The notes beneath the pieces were generated by a model that saw only the letters and a list, made by a program, of their open reading frames with translations, was not told where the DNA came from and ran no database searches. Below, one piece after another: positions 46,188 through 61,769 of a DNA stretch of 64,000 nucleotides. Position 1 is the stretch's first letter; the number at the start of each line of letters is the position of its first letter. This stretch comes from Brasenia schreberi (Eukaryota; Streptophyta; Magnoliopsida; Nymphaeales; Cabombaceae): contig JAYKKT010000087.1 of assembly GCA_036023115.1 (NCBI GenBank), forward strand, positions 11,085,001 through 11,149,000, given 5' to 3'. Made by a program: the position numbers and the translations under genes.

Positions 46188-47794
46188 GAAACTTGGGTTG
46201 TGAGTAACCAACTAGAGAGGCTAAATTTGACCATTCCTGCATCATTGAAGAAAAGGTTATTCAAATTATCACATGTCTTCTTGATTTACATCGTAACTCT
46301 TTAATCTTTGTTGAAATTTTTTCTTCTGGTGCCTCTTAGTTTGTGATTTGTGCGCACTTCTTGCTTTTCCTTTTAACCCATTTGTGTAACATGATGCTTG
46401 GTGAATGCAACTTAAATCCTGAGTTTCTTTCTTGATTAGGTCATCCATATAACAGAAAATTCTATATTTATCTTTTTCTCTCCTTCCTAGTGATAACATT
46501 GTAAGCTTATCTATCAAAATTATTTACTTCCAATAAGTACCCTCTCTTTGATGTGTATTTTGTATATGTGAGGTTTGAATTGTTAGTAGTGTTCTTTTCA
46601 ATCTTGGAGCACTGAAGAACTGTATGACTTTTTGATGATGCAGAAGTTCCTTGTTCGAAATCATCACCTCCTGAGGAAAAGCCAATAAGTACACCCTAAA
46701 TTCTGAGCATTCTATTTGATGTGATTTTTGCACGTTCTTTTCACTCATTTTGCTACTTTTCATCTTTAATTCTTCCTAGAAATTCATTTTGAATTTTGTC
46801 AATCTGTAGCTGTTACAGAAATGTGTTGGTAAGTTTGAATACAGGCACTTATCTGATTTCTTTTGGCAGTTCCAGTATTAACACCGGAAAGGCCATTACA
46901 AGTTGATGATCAAAGGTGGGTGATTCAGAAAAATCAGTATGAGAGTTTAGGTACATTTTTTCTGTTATTCAGTGCAAAGCTCTTGCTTTCGGTAGTATGT
47001 TTGCTTGATGACAGGGTTAAGTCCTACAGTGAACTCGCTCCATCTTCCTGACAATCCCCTATGCTGCCTTTGTTCCACCTTCCTAGTGGAAGCACGAGCT
47101 TTGTCATGACCCCCAACATCTCTACCTCTGTAAATTATTCTTTTTCATCTAGGGGTATGTCATATGATCTTGTTACTGTTAGGCGTGTGGTGTTTCCTGC
47201 TAAACGGAAAATGAGTGATGCCATTTCTTGTCGCTTTGTTTATGCTGTGGAACTCGCTGTTCAATTGGGTATCCAAGTACAGACTTGAGAGCTTGTTATT
47301 TTCAGATAATTGTATTGGGTTTAGGATATTGCGTCCATCCATGAATTGATTTAAACATTTTATAGCACTTCTGTTCATTCACCAATGTAATTTTGTTGGG
47401 TTTCTCCTGTTCTCTTTCAGTTTTCATTCTCTGAATGTAGAAAATCTGTCTTATTTTCTTTCAGCGAATTCAAGTGAAATCCAAGATGCTTTGAAATACA
47501 GCAAACTTCGAGAAATTATATGCAAAATCAACTCTTCTGCAAGTGGAAATGATGTGAATCTTCTTTGTTGTGCTTTGGATTTTTAGTTCCTTGAACCTTT
47601 TTCTATATCATAGAAACTGCAAATTTAAAAAGTTCAGTGAATTGTTCGCCAGGAACTGGAGAAAGCCATGGAAAGAGAAGCATTTAGAGAGTTTGCGGAC
47701 AAGGTAAGCCATCAGTATTCTAGTAGAATATGGCCCCTGGCATAACATCACCTCCTGCTTTTACTTTTTGCAGATTTTATCTCTTCTTAGTTGA
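46188..47794 (+). CDS. 3' part of an unrecognised multi-exon gene
   Basis: Five exons join without a phase break: 46,644-46,688, 46,870-46,950, 47,465-47,553, 47,653-47,703 and 47,774-47,794. They give EVPCSKSSPPEEKPII, PVLTPERPLQVDDQRWVIQK, NQYESLANSSEIQDALKYSK, LREIICKINSSASGNDELEK, AMEREAFREFADKILSLLS and a stop, all with GT-AG borders. An upstream exon at 46,188-46,255 (ETWVVSNQLERLNLTIPASL) is open with good splice sites, but a phase mismatch implies one more exon between. The C-terminal half looks helical and charged. I do not recognise the family and it does not match any part of beta-adaptin. No 5' end is visible, so it may be the tail of a gene whose front was displaced, or a pseudogene. 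Open frames kept across five exons argue for recent function. Confidence 0.5.
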
Positions 47795-48384
47795 CGAGAA
47801 CAACCCCATGCAATATGTCCATGCTCAGCGACAAACTTCACCGTTTTTGCCTCACATCAAGACGTACGCGTGTCGTGAAACTTAAACGTCAGTGTCTGAA
47901 TATGGCATCGCTTTCTTGATTATGCTTTCATCTCTTCACCTGATTCTGCACTCAGCACCAACCATGTGAAGTCAGAGAAATAGCAATAGCAGTTGAACCA
48001 ACCCATCCCCTTGGCAGTAGTTGGCGGCATCCATCTGTATCTTGCTTGAATGGTACTTTTCTGATTGCGTGTACATTTGTTGATGTATGATACAGCAACC
48101 TTATGGGTCTGATCTTGATTGCTTTGAACCTAAGAAAAATATTCCCAAGTCTCTGGTATCTGTTGCCCTTGTTTGCGATCTCTGAGCTGATCCTCGAAAA
48201 CATTATGTATTTTCAAAAGCGTTCTCCCTTCTAATCCCATGCGCGTGCGCACTCACACATTAGTCTACTTGTTAAGTAACTATGGGATGTGTCTCGGTGC
48301 TCTGAGTTACCGGGAAAGGGGGGTGGCATAAGCTTGGAAACACTTGAAACTAGTTGCCTTCCGGCCAGCAAATCATGGAAGGAC
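47795..48384. other. 3' flank of the unrecognised gene
   Basis: Probable 3' UTR and spacer; nothing else recognised. Confidence 0.4.
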
Positions 48385-48480
48385 TTGCACTCAGCGTTAT
48401 CTCACCTGTCAGGGAGCTCGATTCACATGATGAAGGTCCTGAGTTTGACACCCAAATCAAGAAAGGACTTGAATAAGGAG
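48385..48480 (+). repeat. tRNA-derived SINE-like copy
   Basis: It reads GCGTTATCTCACCTGTCAGG (A-box-like) and GGTCCTGAGTTTGACACCC (B-box-like), the spacing of a tRNA-derived SINE. Confidence 0.45.
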
Positions 48481-48554
48481 GTCGAGCAGAAAAGGCAACT
48501 CCAGTCGTCACGAGTATTTGCTACCCACCAAGTGCAATGCACTCTAAATCAATG

Positions 48555-48645
48555 TTTTTTTTCCTTTGCAAGAGGCCAAAGCCTAACCCACACTCACATG
48601 TACCCTTCCGGAAGCCTAACATACGCCCACATATGTACATAAATA
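48555..48645 (-). repeat. tRNA-derived SINE, 3' half
   Basis: On the minus strand it has GTATGTTAGGCTTCCGGAAG, GGTACATGTGAGTGTGGGTT and AGGCTTTGGCCTCTTGCAAA followed by A-rich sequence. It belongs to the GTTAGGCTTC family. Confidence 0.45.
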
Positions 48646-48984
48646 ACATTTTTTTGTGCCAGATGGCTTGATCCTTCTTCAAAGGTCATTATTTAAAATG
48701 CATCAACAGGTGATTTGATTGGAAAGTTGGAAAAAAAGTGTTTTGGATCATCCCAAGGGAGAATTTGGTATAGTAATAAGTGGGGCTTGAACTTGATTTG
48801 ATTGGAAGTAGCTCTGGTAACAGGAAAACATAAATTTACATGTTAGCAAAGGCTATTCGATCAACATCATCCGACCATGTTCATTTGGATTAAGTGGGTC
48901 CAAAAAGACAAAGGCTATATATATCGGGGAGAGAGAGAGATCATATGTAAAAACTAGCATCTTTAAACAAATCTCAATTGATAC

Positions 48985-48994
48985 CGAGAGAGAG

Positions 48995-49082
<88 letters not shown>
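48985..49082. repeat. Long (TA)n microsatellite
   Basis: About 46 TA units, preceded by GAGAGAGAGGAA, about 210 bp upstream of the GT14 start codon. Confidence 0.95.
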
Positions 49083-49084
<2 letters not shown>

Positions 49085-49292
49085 ATTTCAATAACATATG
49101 GGGTTAGTTTAAGGGTTAGTTTAAATAAAAAAAACCGGGCGCAGGTAAGAGAAAAGGCGGAAACAACAAACAACAACCTCCACGATCCGAAAGTTAGAAA
49201 TAAGGCCACTTGACACGTCGTTGCTGACGCATCGGCAACTCCGCCACCTCCCCCCACCGCCCAGCGTCACAACCGCCGGGAAACGGATCGTG

Positions 49293-53219
<3,927 letters not shown>

Positions 53220-54515
53220 TCTGAACACTTAGCGGTGAATAATCTTGCATGAAAATATGTTCATTCTTTTGGGGCTTTTGTTGTAGCTGTTTCGAGTGAG
53301 AATCAAAGAAACGTAAAATCTCCTTACCTCAAGGATGGCCTTTCATTTCCTTCGATTTGGCAATAAAAGGATGAAGAACAGGCATCACAGAGTGGAAGAG
53401 CCTTGCTGTATACCTTTACTAACAAGAAGCATTGCTTGCACAATAGTAATGCTTTTGTAAAGAAACTCTTTAACATCTAATCTGAATTTTACATTCTTTT
53501 TATTCGAATGAGTATTGTAGTTGCTTTCTAATGTTGTCCTTACTATTCTCATCCTAGTAAATTATTTTCGCTCGCTCATGCATGTTTAACTTCAGATTTT
53601 TTATGAGATGTAGTAGTACTTTAAAGTTTTGCACCCTGATTAGGCTGTTGGCGACCTAATGCAAATCTCCAGGCTTGAGACTAAATATGGAAGGTCGAAT
53701 CTGTGAACATTGCTCACATACAACCCTAAATGGTAGCTAGAGGTGAATTTTCTCGTTAGGGAGTTGCACTTTGTTTGCCTTCCCTTCTCTCTTTTCATTT
53801 GCTATGCCACATGCCTTTTGTTTGGCGTCCTTTTGGGTTTTTCTTTTGAAGGAATCCAGGCACAGAGGACAGCAGAATATATGCTTGGCGTCCATATGAT
53901 TGTTAATTGCAGGCGAATTTTGAGATATTCCCCTCTTAAAATTTTGGGTTGTGTATACCTTGGTTTCGACAAATCGTACACGCTTCGATCAATATTGATT
54001 TTTCAATTTTGACAATCACAATGCTTTAACCTTCTGCTGCTCACTTATTCAATTGAAATGATTAACTGTAAGGTTAATCTTCCTAGTTAAGCAAATCAAG
54101 AACAAAATGTTGCTGAAATTAGTAAAGGATTGGTAATGACATGTTTATATGTACAAACACGAGCTCCAATCGACATGGTATTTTTCCGAAACCCTGTTAG
54201 AAGATATATTATGTAATTAGAAAGAAACTTACCACAAATATATGTCATGTTTACATAATATCTCTATAATTATGAGATGCATCAACTGTTCTAGAAGGAA
54301 GAAAATAAATAAACCTTTGAGATTGTGAAGGTACTATTCAGGCTGTGTTTCATGGGTCAGTTGAGTCCCTGCAACACATAATTGGCCCTGTAAACTTACG
54401 CATGGCGCTACAGTAAACAATGAAATGAGCTGTGAGAATTTCTCCATCCGGTATTCTCTCAGTTGGGCCTGTAAAGCAAGGTGACAGAAACCCCACTAAC
54501 GAACAGCCTGTCCCA
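53220..54515. other. 3' UTR of the GT14 gene and spacer
   Basis: AATAAA at 53,362-53,367 is a plausible polyadenylation signal, 145 nt after the stop. The rest has no recognised feature. Confidence 0.5.
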
Positions 54516-54529
54516 ACTCTCTCTCTCTC

Positions 54530-54563
<34 letters not shown>
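54516..54563. repeat. (CT)n microsatellite
   Basis: CT run interrupted once by CAACT, about 25 bp upstream of the polyketide synthase fragment. Confidence 0.9.
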
Positions 54564-54567
<4 letters not shown>

Positions 54568-54588
54568 CAGCTTCTGTAACCACAACAT

Positions 54589-54766
54589 ATGGCAGGCATC
54601 GAGGAGACTTAGGGTCTGAGCAAGGCCTCCAGTCCGGCTGTGCGTTAGCTGTCGGCACTGCTGTGCCACCACAAGCATCGAACAGAGCACCTATCCGGAC
54701 TGGTACTTCAGGGTCACCAAAAGTGAGCACAAGTGGGAGCTCAAGACAAAGTTCAAGCAATTCTGC
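54589..54766 (+). pseudogene. Type III polyketide synthase exon 1 fragment
   Basis: Three frames together spell a chalcone-synthase-like first exon. Frame 0 from the ATG at 54,589 gives MAGIEE, then a TAG at 54,610, then SKASSPAV. The next frame gives [15 protein letters not shown]. The last frame (from 54,692) gives [18 protein letters not shown] and TKFKQFC, ending at the cysteine codon (54,764-54,766) that the conserved CHS intron splits. The expected GT donor there reads GCAAAT. At least two frameshifts and a stop make it dead. It differs enough from the intact CHS 1.5 kb away (Trp for Tyr and Lys for Asn in the [10 protein letters not shown] block) to come from another type III PKS gene. 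No exon 2 was found; a (TA)n(GA)n tract follows at once. Confidence 0.75.
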
Positions 54767-54779
54767 AAATACCATTGTT

Positions 54780-55123
<344 letters not shown>

Positions 55124-55129
55124 TTTTCA

Positions 55130-55177
55130 TATATATATATATATATAATATATATATACATATATATATATATATAA
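55130..55177. repeat. (TA)n tract
   Basis: Interrupted TA repeats at the right end of the MITE-like element. Confidence 0.9.
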
Positions 55178-56115
55178 CCAAACCTTATTTCACATGACAT
55201 TTGGTCGATCTTACACCACTAGCATTTAATGAAGAAAAAGCTGTATTTTGTTTTGCTTCTAATACTTTTGCATTCTTCTACTTCTTTTAAAATGTTGATA
55301 TGCTATTGAGCCCAAAGACCAGGGCTGAGAGAGGTCTAGTAACAATGTTCCAATGTAGGTGTGTTTAAAATCTGTCCCACTCCATTGTCATCCCTACTCT
55401 TGGTTGAAGTGATGTCGGCAGCGAATTCGACCCCATGGGCGTGCCCACCCAGCTTGGGCGATGCGACAAAAAAAAAAGTTTGGGGATAACTTGTGAGCCG
55501 AGCTCTTTCTGAGGGTGGGCCCTGGCGTGCCATCATCGAAATGAACAGCCGGTGTGTTGTGGTGCATACTCCACCGTGTGGAGTATACACAGTAGACTGA
55601 TCGGGTTTCCTCCACCTTTTCCCAGCCGCTCGGTGGCGGATCTGGAAACCCTTTTGGGCTGGGCGAACCGTGGGGCTGTGTCATAGCTCTAGAAATTGGT
55701 GGGGACAAAAGCTCACAGTTATACTTGCCTTTATGTTATAGTTTATTCGGATTCCCCCTGAGCAAATTAATAGCTCACAGTCATTAAACCATATGAGCTG
55801 AACATGAACATGGTACGTTTCGCTCTGCTCGGGTAAGTCCGAATCACATCTCTAACCGATCTTATTCTAAAACTAGTAAACAACAAGATTGTGTACTACA
55901 ACTGGGCCATTTCCTACATGCCCGGGTCTCACAGAGACTGCATTCAGTAAGATTCGTGTCCATGTGCATATGGTAAGTCGCCGAATTAAATGGTCAAAAT
56001 TTTGTTTCAATATCTTTCATTCTAATAAAGGCAACTCTGACAATAATTTACGCTTTTAAAAAATTATCATAAAATACAGAATAAATAACAAAATGATGCA
56101 TGCCAAAGTATGGGC
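55178..56115. other. Spacer between the MITE-like element and CHS
   Basis: 55,390-55,700 is GC-richer than its surroundings and holds overlapping minus-strand frames of 84 and 104 codons, plus a GTGGCGGATCTGG motif seen at MITE ends. No product is recognised. The rest is AT-rich. Confidence 0.4.
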
Positions 56116-56116
56116 A

Positions 56117-56122
56117 TTTATT
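56117..56122 (-). terminator. Polyadenylation signal of CHS
   Basis: AATAAA on the minus strand, about 150 nt downstream of the CHS stop codon. Confidence 0.5.
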
Positions 56123-56273
56123 ATTGCATCACACCAAGAAACCTACCGTGTTACACGTTCATGTCTTCAGTAAAATGGGGTTTTACAACAAAAAGAAAGG
56201 GTTCGCACACGAACACAAAAGGGTTCTAAGCAATTATTATAGAGAATTGGCAGACGAGTCCAAGTGCTCCACA

Positions 56274-58092
<1,819 letters not shown>

Positions 58093-58175
58093 CCTGCTGC
58101 AGTCTACTGGGAGTGGAGAAGCTGCTTAGCAGGGGGGTGGTTCAACTGCCTGTCAAGGTCACAAGGGAGCCATGG

Positions 58176-58188
58176 CTATTTATAAAGG
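58176..58188 (-). promoter_or_regulatory. TATA box of CHS
   Basis: The minus strand reads CCTTTATAAATAG, about 85-95 nt upstream of the CHS start codon. Confidence 0.6.
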
Positions 58189-58214
58189 AAGAGGAAGATA
58201 GGATGAGGTAGCCG

Positions 58215-58245
58215 GGCTTCACGTGACCACCCACACCCAACTTAG
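58215..58245 (-). promoter_or_regulatory. G-box with adjacent MYB-like sites in the CHS promoter
   Basis: CACGTG at 58,220-58,225 is flanked on its upstream side by GGGTGTGGGTGG (minus strand), whose complement is ACC-rich (CCACCCACACCC) and followed by CAACTTA. CHS genes are classically driven by a unit pairing an ACGT element (bZIP, HY5) with a MYB-recognition element. The arrangement fits light- and MYB-responsive control; binding is not shown. Confidence 0.5.
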
Positions 58246-58764
58246 TGAATTAATTACAGTGCTTGATCGAAACTGAACCACATGAGTTGTGTTCATCAAT
58301 CTGACATTTTGAGTAAGCTAAACTTGTCTACGACGACTTTCAATTATATTTCAAGCATTATTTTCTCTTTCATATGGTAATTATTGTTTCTCGAAACAAT
58401 CTACAAAATCCCACTGCCAGCCTACCCCATTAATTATTTCACAAAAAGCCACTTTTCTTTTAGTATTTATATGCTAAAAGACCACTTAATATTTTGTAAT
58501 ATTACATGCAGCAGTCTCCAAAACCAAGACCAAGACCAAGCCTCAGCCTATCCGGTACATGATTCTTAGTTGCCATTATGCTCTCTCTCTCTCACACACA
58601 CACACACACATCATTTGCTTTTAGCTTCTCATTTAAGCTCTGCTTTACTTGGTTGCCTCTTCACACGTTCAAGCCATTGTGAGCTTTACTAGTATTGCTG
58701 CTACATCAAAATTTTTCTAAAACTGTCTCATTATTCTAAATAAGTCTTTCCTTGTGTTACAATA
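58246..58764. other. Upstream flank of CHS
   Basis: AT-rich, with a CTCTCTCTCACACACACA run at about 58,581-58,610. No gene. Confidence 0.45.
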
Positions 58765-58769
58765 CATAC

Positions 58770-58843
<74 letters not shown>
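58765..58843. repeat. (CATA)n(TA)n microsatellite
   Basis: Five CATA units followed by about 30 TA units. Confidence 0.95.
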
Positions 58844-58845
<2 letters not shown>

Positions 58846-59393
58846 TTCAAACACGTTCAAAAAGATATGTCCTTCAACATCTTTATTTTTGTCATCAGCT
58901 AACAAACGGTTGGTACATAAAGAATTGTTGGTCTTATTACCTAATTTTGATAATTTTTAATAGCTTATTATTCATAACAAATCTGCTGAAGTATCAAAAC
59001 TTTTAAGCTGACAAAGTGATGAAAATTTAGCTGAGGTCGATAAGATTTCCAAAAATTTCAGACTGCTTGTATAGATTTTTACCGGAATTTAGGAGAGCCA
59101 ACTGCTAGTACCTCACCTTCCCCATGAATACAACCGGAATGGCTTTCCTCAAAAATGGCTTGGCAACTTGCTTGTTAAAAGGTCGGAAATATGATTCCAT
59201 TCAAGATGAAAACAAAGCCAAGTAGGCAGTTGAATGCAATAACCTAAACATTAAATACTTCCACGAATATTTACTCTCGGTCCAAGAAAAACGGATCCGG
59301 TTTCTTACTTAAGGGGATGGATGATGGGTCCACTAAATTGGGCGTTGTTCGTTCACAGCGGCTGCTTGGCATGACCGGCATACTTGCCTGAAA
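58844..59393. other. Gene-free spacer
   Basis: Nothing recognised. Confidence 0.4.
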
Positions 59394-59630
59394 GATTGGA
59401 TACGGGTCGTGGATCCAGGTCTGGTGGTAGATAGCAAACTTGTGGAGCCTCAATTCATCCGGGTACTCGTATTCGATTCGGGTCTGGAGTGGGTGCGCGT
59501 GGTAGGTAAGACACTCGGAGAGCATGAAGCCACAATTGCTGACTGTTTGGATATGGGTCGTAGATTTGGATCTGGGGTGGGTATCGGTGGTAGGTAAAAC
59601 CATTGGACATCATGAAGCCACGTCAAGTGT
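59394..59630. repeat. Imperfect tandem repeat, about 80-bp units
   Basis: Three diverged units share GGATATGGGTCGTAGAT, GGTCTGGAGTGGGT, GTGGTAGGTAAGAC and CATGAAGCCACA blocks (starting about 59,394, 59,462 and 59,547). The first is shortened. Confidence 0.6.
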
Positions 59631-60177
59631 GATAGCGGAAGGGCGGGTCTCTTTCCCAAGGAGACTGATAGACAAGAACACAATTATGAAGGGCGGGATG
59701 CACCATCCTAAACGTGTTCTCAAATCTCAGCCCTTTAATTTGGAGATGAAGGGTTGAAGATTCTTCACTTCAGCATGTGACCCCACAAAGGGTGCGCACC
59801 CGTCTCACGCAAAGGTTCACACACGCATACATATTATATATACGTTTAAAGTTGTAATATAATGGTTGAAGTCATCGATCCACTTCGCTCCATCTGAAGG
59901 GCATGGTTGTGTGGTCGAAAGTAGGCGTGACCGGTTTACAACCCGTTTAAGGGTTCGAATCAGAACCGAATTAATCGTGAAATCGTCCGTAACCAGAACC
60001 AATCAAACCAGTTCCAAAACCGTAACTAGAACATAGACCTCTCGATTCCGTTATGATTTCTATTTTGATGGTTTCAAACCGTCTTTTCATAAATATTATA
60101 TATATTTTACCTGTTTCAGACCGCTTTTTGATAAATATTATATATATACTGTCATTTAAAATGAAAGTAGAGTTGGC
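59631..60177. other. Gene-free; hAT-like relic
   Basis: 59,925-60,120 is rich in GGTTC/GAACC motifs (GTGACCGGTTTACAACCCG, CCAGAACCAATCAAACC), a hAT-type relic without identifiable ends. Confidence 0.35.
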
Positions 60178-60250
60178 TCAACGCTTGAGAGTATTGTTTA
60201 GTTAGGTGAGGAGTTCGACTCTCACTTGTCCAAACTTTCCTTTTTATTTT
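60178..60250 (+). repeat. tRNA-derived SINE-like fragment
   Basis: TGGCTCAACGCTTGAGAG (A-box-like) and GAGGAGTTCGACTCTCAC (B-box) are about 35 bp apart, followed by T-rich sequence. Confidence 0.5.
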
Positions 60251-60524
60251 AAATCGATTCCAAATTTGAAACTGAAACTGCTCATAGGATGGTTCGGTTC
60301 TGATTCCAGACAATCCCAAATCGAACATACACCATCATATGGTAGCAGCTGTTTGCATAGACCGACTGAATTGCAGACAATCCCAAATCATTCATTTACT
60401 TAAATAAATATAATCAGCTTTGGGTGCTTGTGATGCTGAGATATCCACTGCCTCGTTCGTCTAAATCTCACAAACGTGACCCAAGTAACAAAATGAATCA
60501 GGTGATGACATTAATTACACTTAG

Positions 60525-60625
60525 TTTTTTCTTGCAATGGGAGGCCGAATCCTAATACGCGCACGCATGCACCCCGAGAAACGAACTCGCCACTTGCGAG
60601 TGCGGTGAGCTAACGCTATACAGTA
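60525..60625 (-). repeat. tRNA-derived SINE copy
   Basis: On the minus strand it reads CGTTAGCTCACCGCACTCGC, GGCGAGTTCGTTTCTCGGGG, TGCATGCGTGCGCGTATTAG and GATTCGGCCTCCCATTGCAA, then GAAAAAA. It belongs to the same family as 22,408-22,520. Confidence 0.6.
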
Positions 60626-61352
60626 TCTCTCTTTGGGAGGAAAATCTTGGGCCTCTCTCTCTATTTTTTTTGTTTTGGAAAATATTGTACATTGAAAAAG
60701 AAACATTTATTGGAAAGACGGGTAATTTAGAGCAAGGAAAACGCATTCTACAAGTTCTATTTTTTCTTTTCAGGTAAACCCCTGCTGTATTGGTCATATT
60801 CAGCTGAATTCATGTAAATTTTGATCAACAGTTCTTTTTCTTTATTTGAACAAAATGATCAGTCTGCTAGAAAGTCATCAAGGGCCTTTAACTATATGGT
60901 TTCCTTCATGCATATTGCCTTAAAATTATTACATGAATTACGTAATGCAGGATCTTTAAAAGTAGAAAGAAAGGTAGAGTAACTCGTTCTCCCATCTTGA
61001 AGGTGTGTACTCGTGCCTGCACACAGTTGCTTTTACTTTTAATTTTGCAGATACTAAAAATAAATGAGAGAGAGTGAACACCATCAAGTGTGCAGGAACA
61101 ACTTAATCATATACATTTTTTCTTGTCATTGGACAATTTAATCACTGAACGGAGATGGTCATGTAAGGTTATACATATAAATATTTTTTTGGCAAAAGTA
61201 TACCTATAAATAATTTGACAGGTACGTACCAATGACAAGACACGAATCTTAAGAGGGGTATGTATATAAACAAGCTTCTAACATGGTTATCCAAATTAAG
61301 ATACTGCGTTTTTAACTCGACCACACAAGGAATGAACGGAGGGGGGTACGAC

Positions 61353-61353
<1 letters not shown>
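60626..61353. other. Gene-free spacer
   Basis: Nothing recognised. Confidence 0.4.

Positions 61354-61388
<35 letters not shown>
61354..61388. repeat. (GA)n tract in the 5' leader
   Basis: About 17 GA units, 30 bp upstream of the start codon at 61,419. Confidence 0.95.
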
Positions 61389-61390
<2 letters not shown>

Positions 61391-61401
61391 CCTGTAGTGT
61401 A

Positions 61402-61416
61402 ATGGGTGCCGGGTAG
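61402..61416 (+). promoter_or_regulatory. Minimal upstream ORF
   Basis: ATG GGT GCC GGG TAG, four sense codons, stopping two bases before the main ATG. If transcribed, ribosomes would have to reinitiate or skip it. Confidence 0.45.
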
Positions 61417-61418
61417 CC

Positions 61419-61769
61419 ATGTCCCTCCTTTTAACGCCAATCAGAACTCCACCTTCTGCGTACTTTAACCATCGTGATTCCGTATCTTCCTCGGCCTTCC
61501 TTCCTAAACACGTTGCCTTCATTCCCCGCCGAGCAGATGCTTTCCGTGTTTCTGCTCAAGGGAGGAGTTGGTGGGATTCGGATTCTGAGAGCACTCCAAG
61601 AAAAAGAAGCTCAAAGAGTTGGGTTCTTGACGACGACGAGGAGGACGAAGGTGGAAAAGGCTCATGGTGGTCTCGTTCCTTCGACGATTACGATGGCTAT
61701 TACGATGATGAAATCGACTCCGCGCAAGTCGAGGATGAATCCGATTGGACGGACGTTGGTTTATTCAAG
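61419..61769 (+). CDS. First exon of a probable plastid-targeted acidic protein
   Basis: 117 codons from ATG to a clean donor (TTCAAG|GTACTC). Residues 1-48 look like a chloroplast transit peptide: rich in Ser, Thr, Pro and Arg, poor in acids (PIRTPPSAYFNHRDSVSSSAF...FRVSAQG). The rest is strongly acidic and aromatic: SWWDSDSES, SWVLDDDEEDEGG, SWWSRSFDDYDGYYDDEID, then SDWTDVGLFK. I do not recognise the family. Later exons were not found in the remaining 2.2 kb, so the intron may be long and the gene may continue past the window, or this may be a fragment. Confidence 0.55.

Noticed and set aside
55394..55708. Minus-strand 104-codon open frame with a PPPSGWEKVEETRSVY stretch resembling a WW domain
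   Set aside because: The second conserved Trp and the usual Tyr-Tyr core are missing, there is no supporting splice structure, and the region carries a MITE-like end motif. Likely chance.
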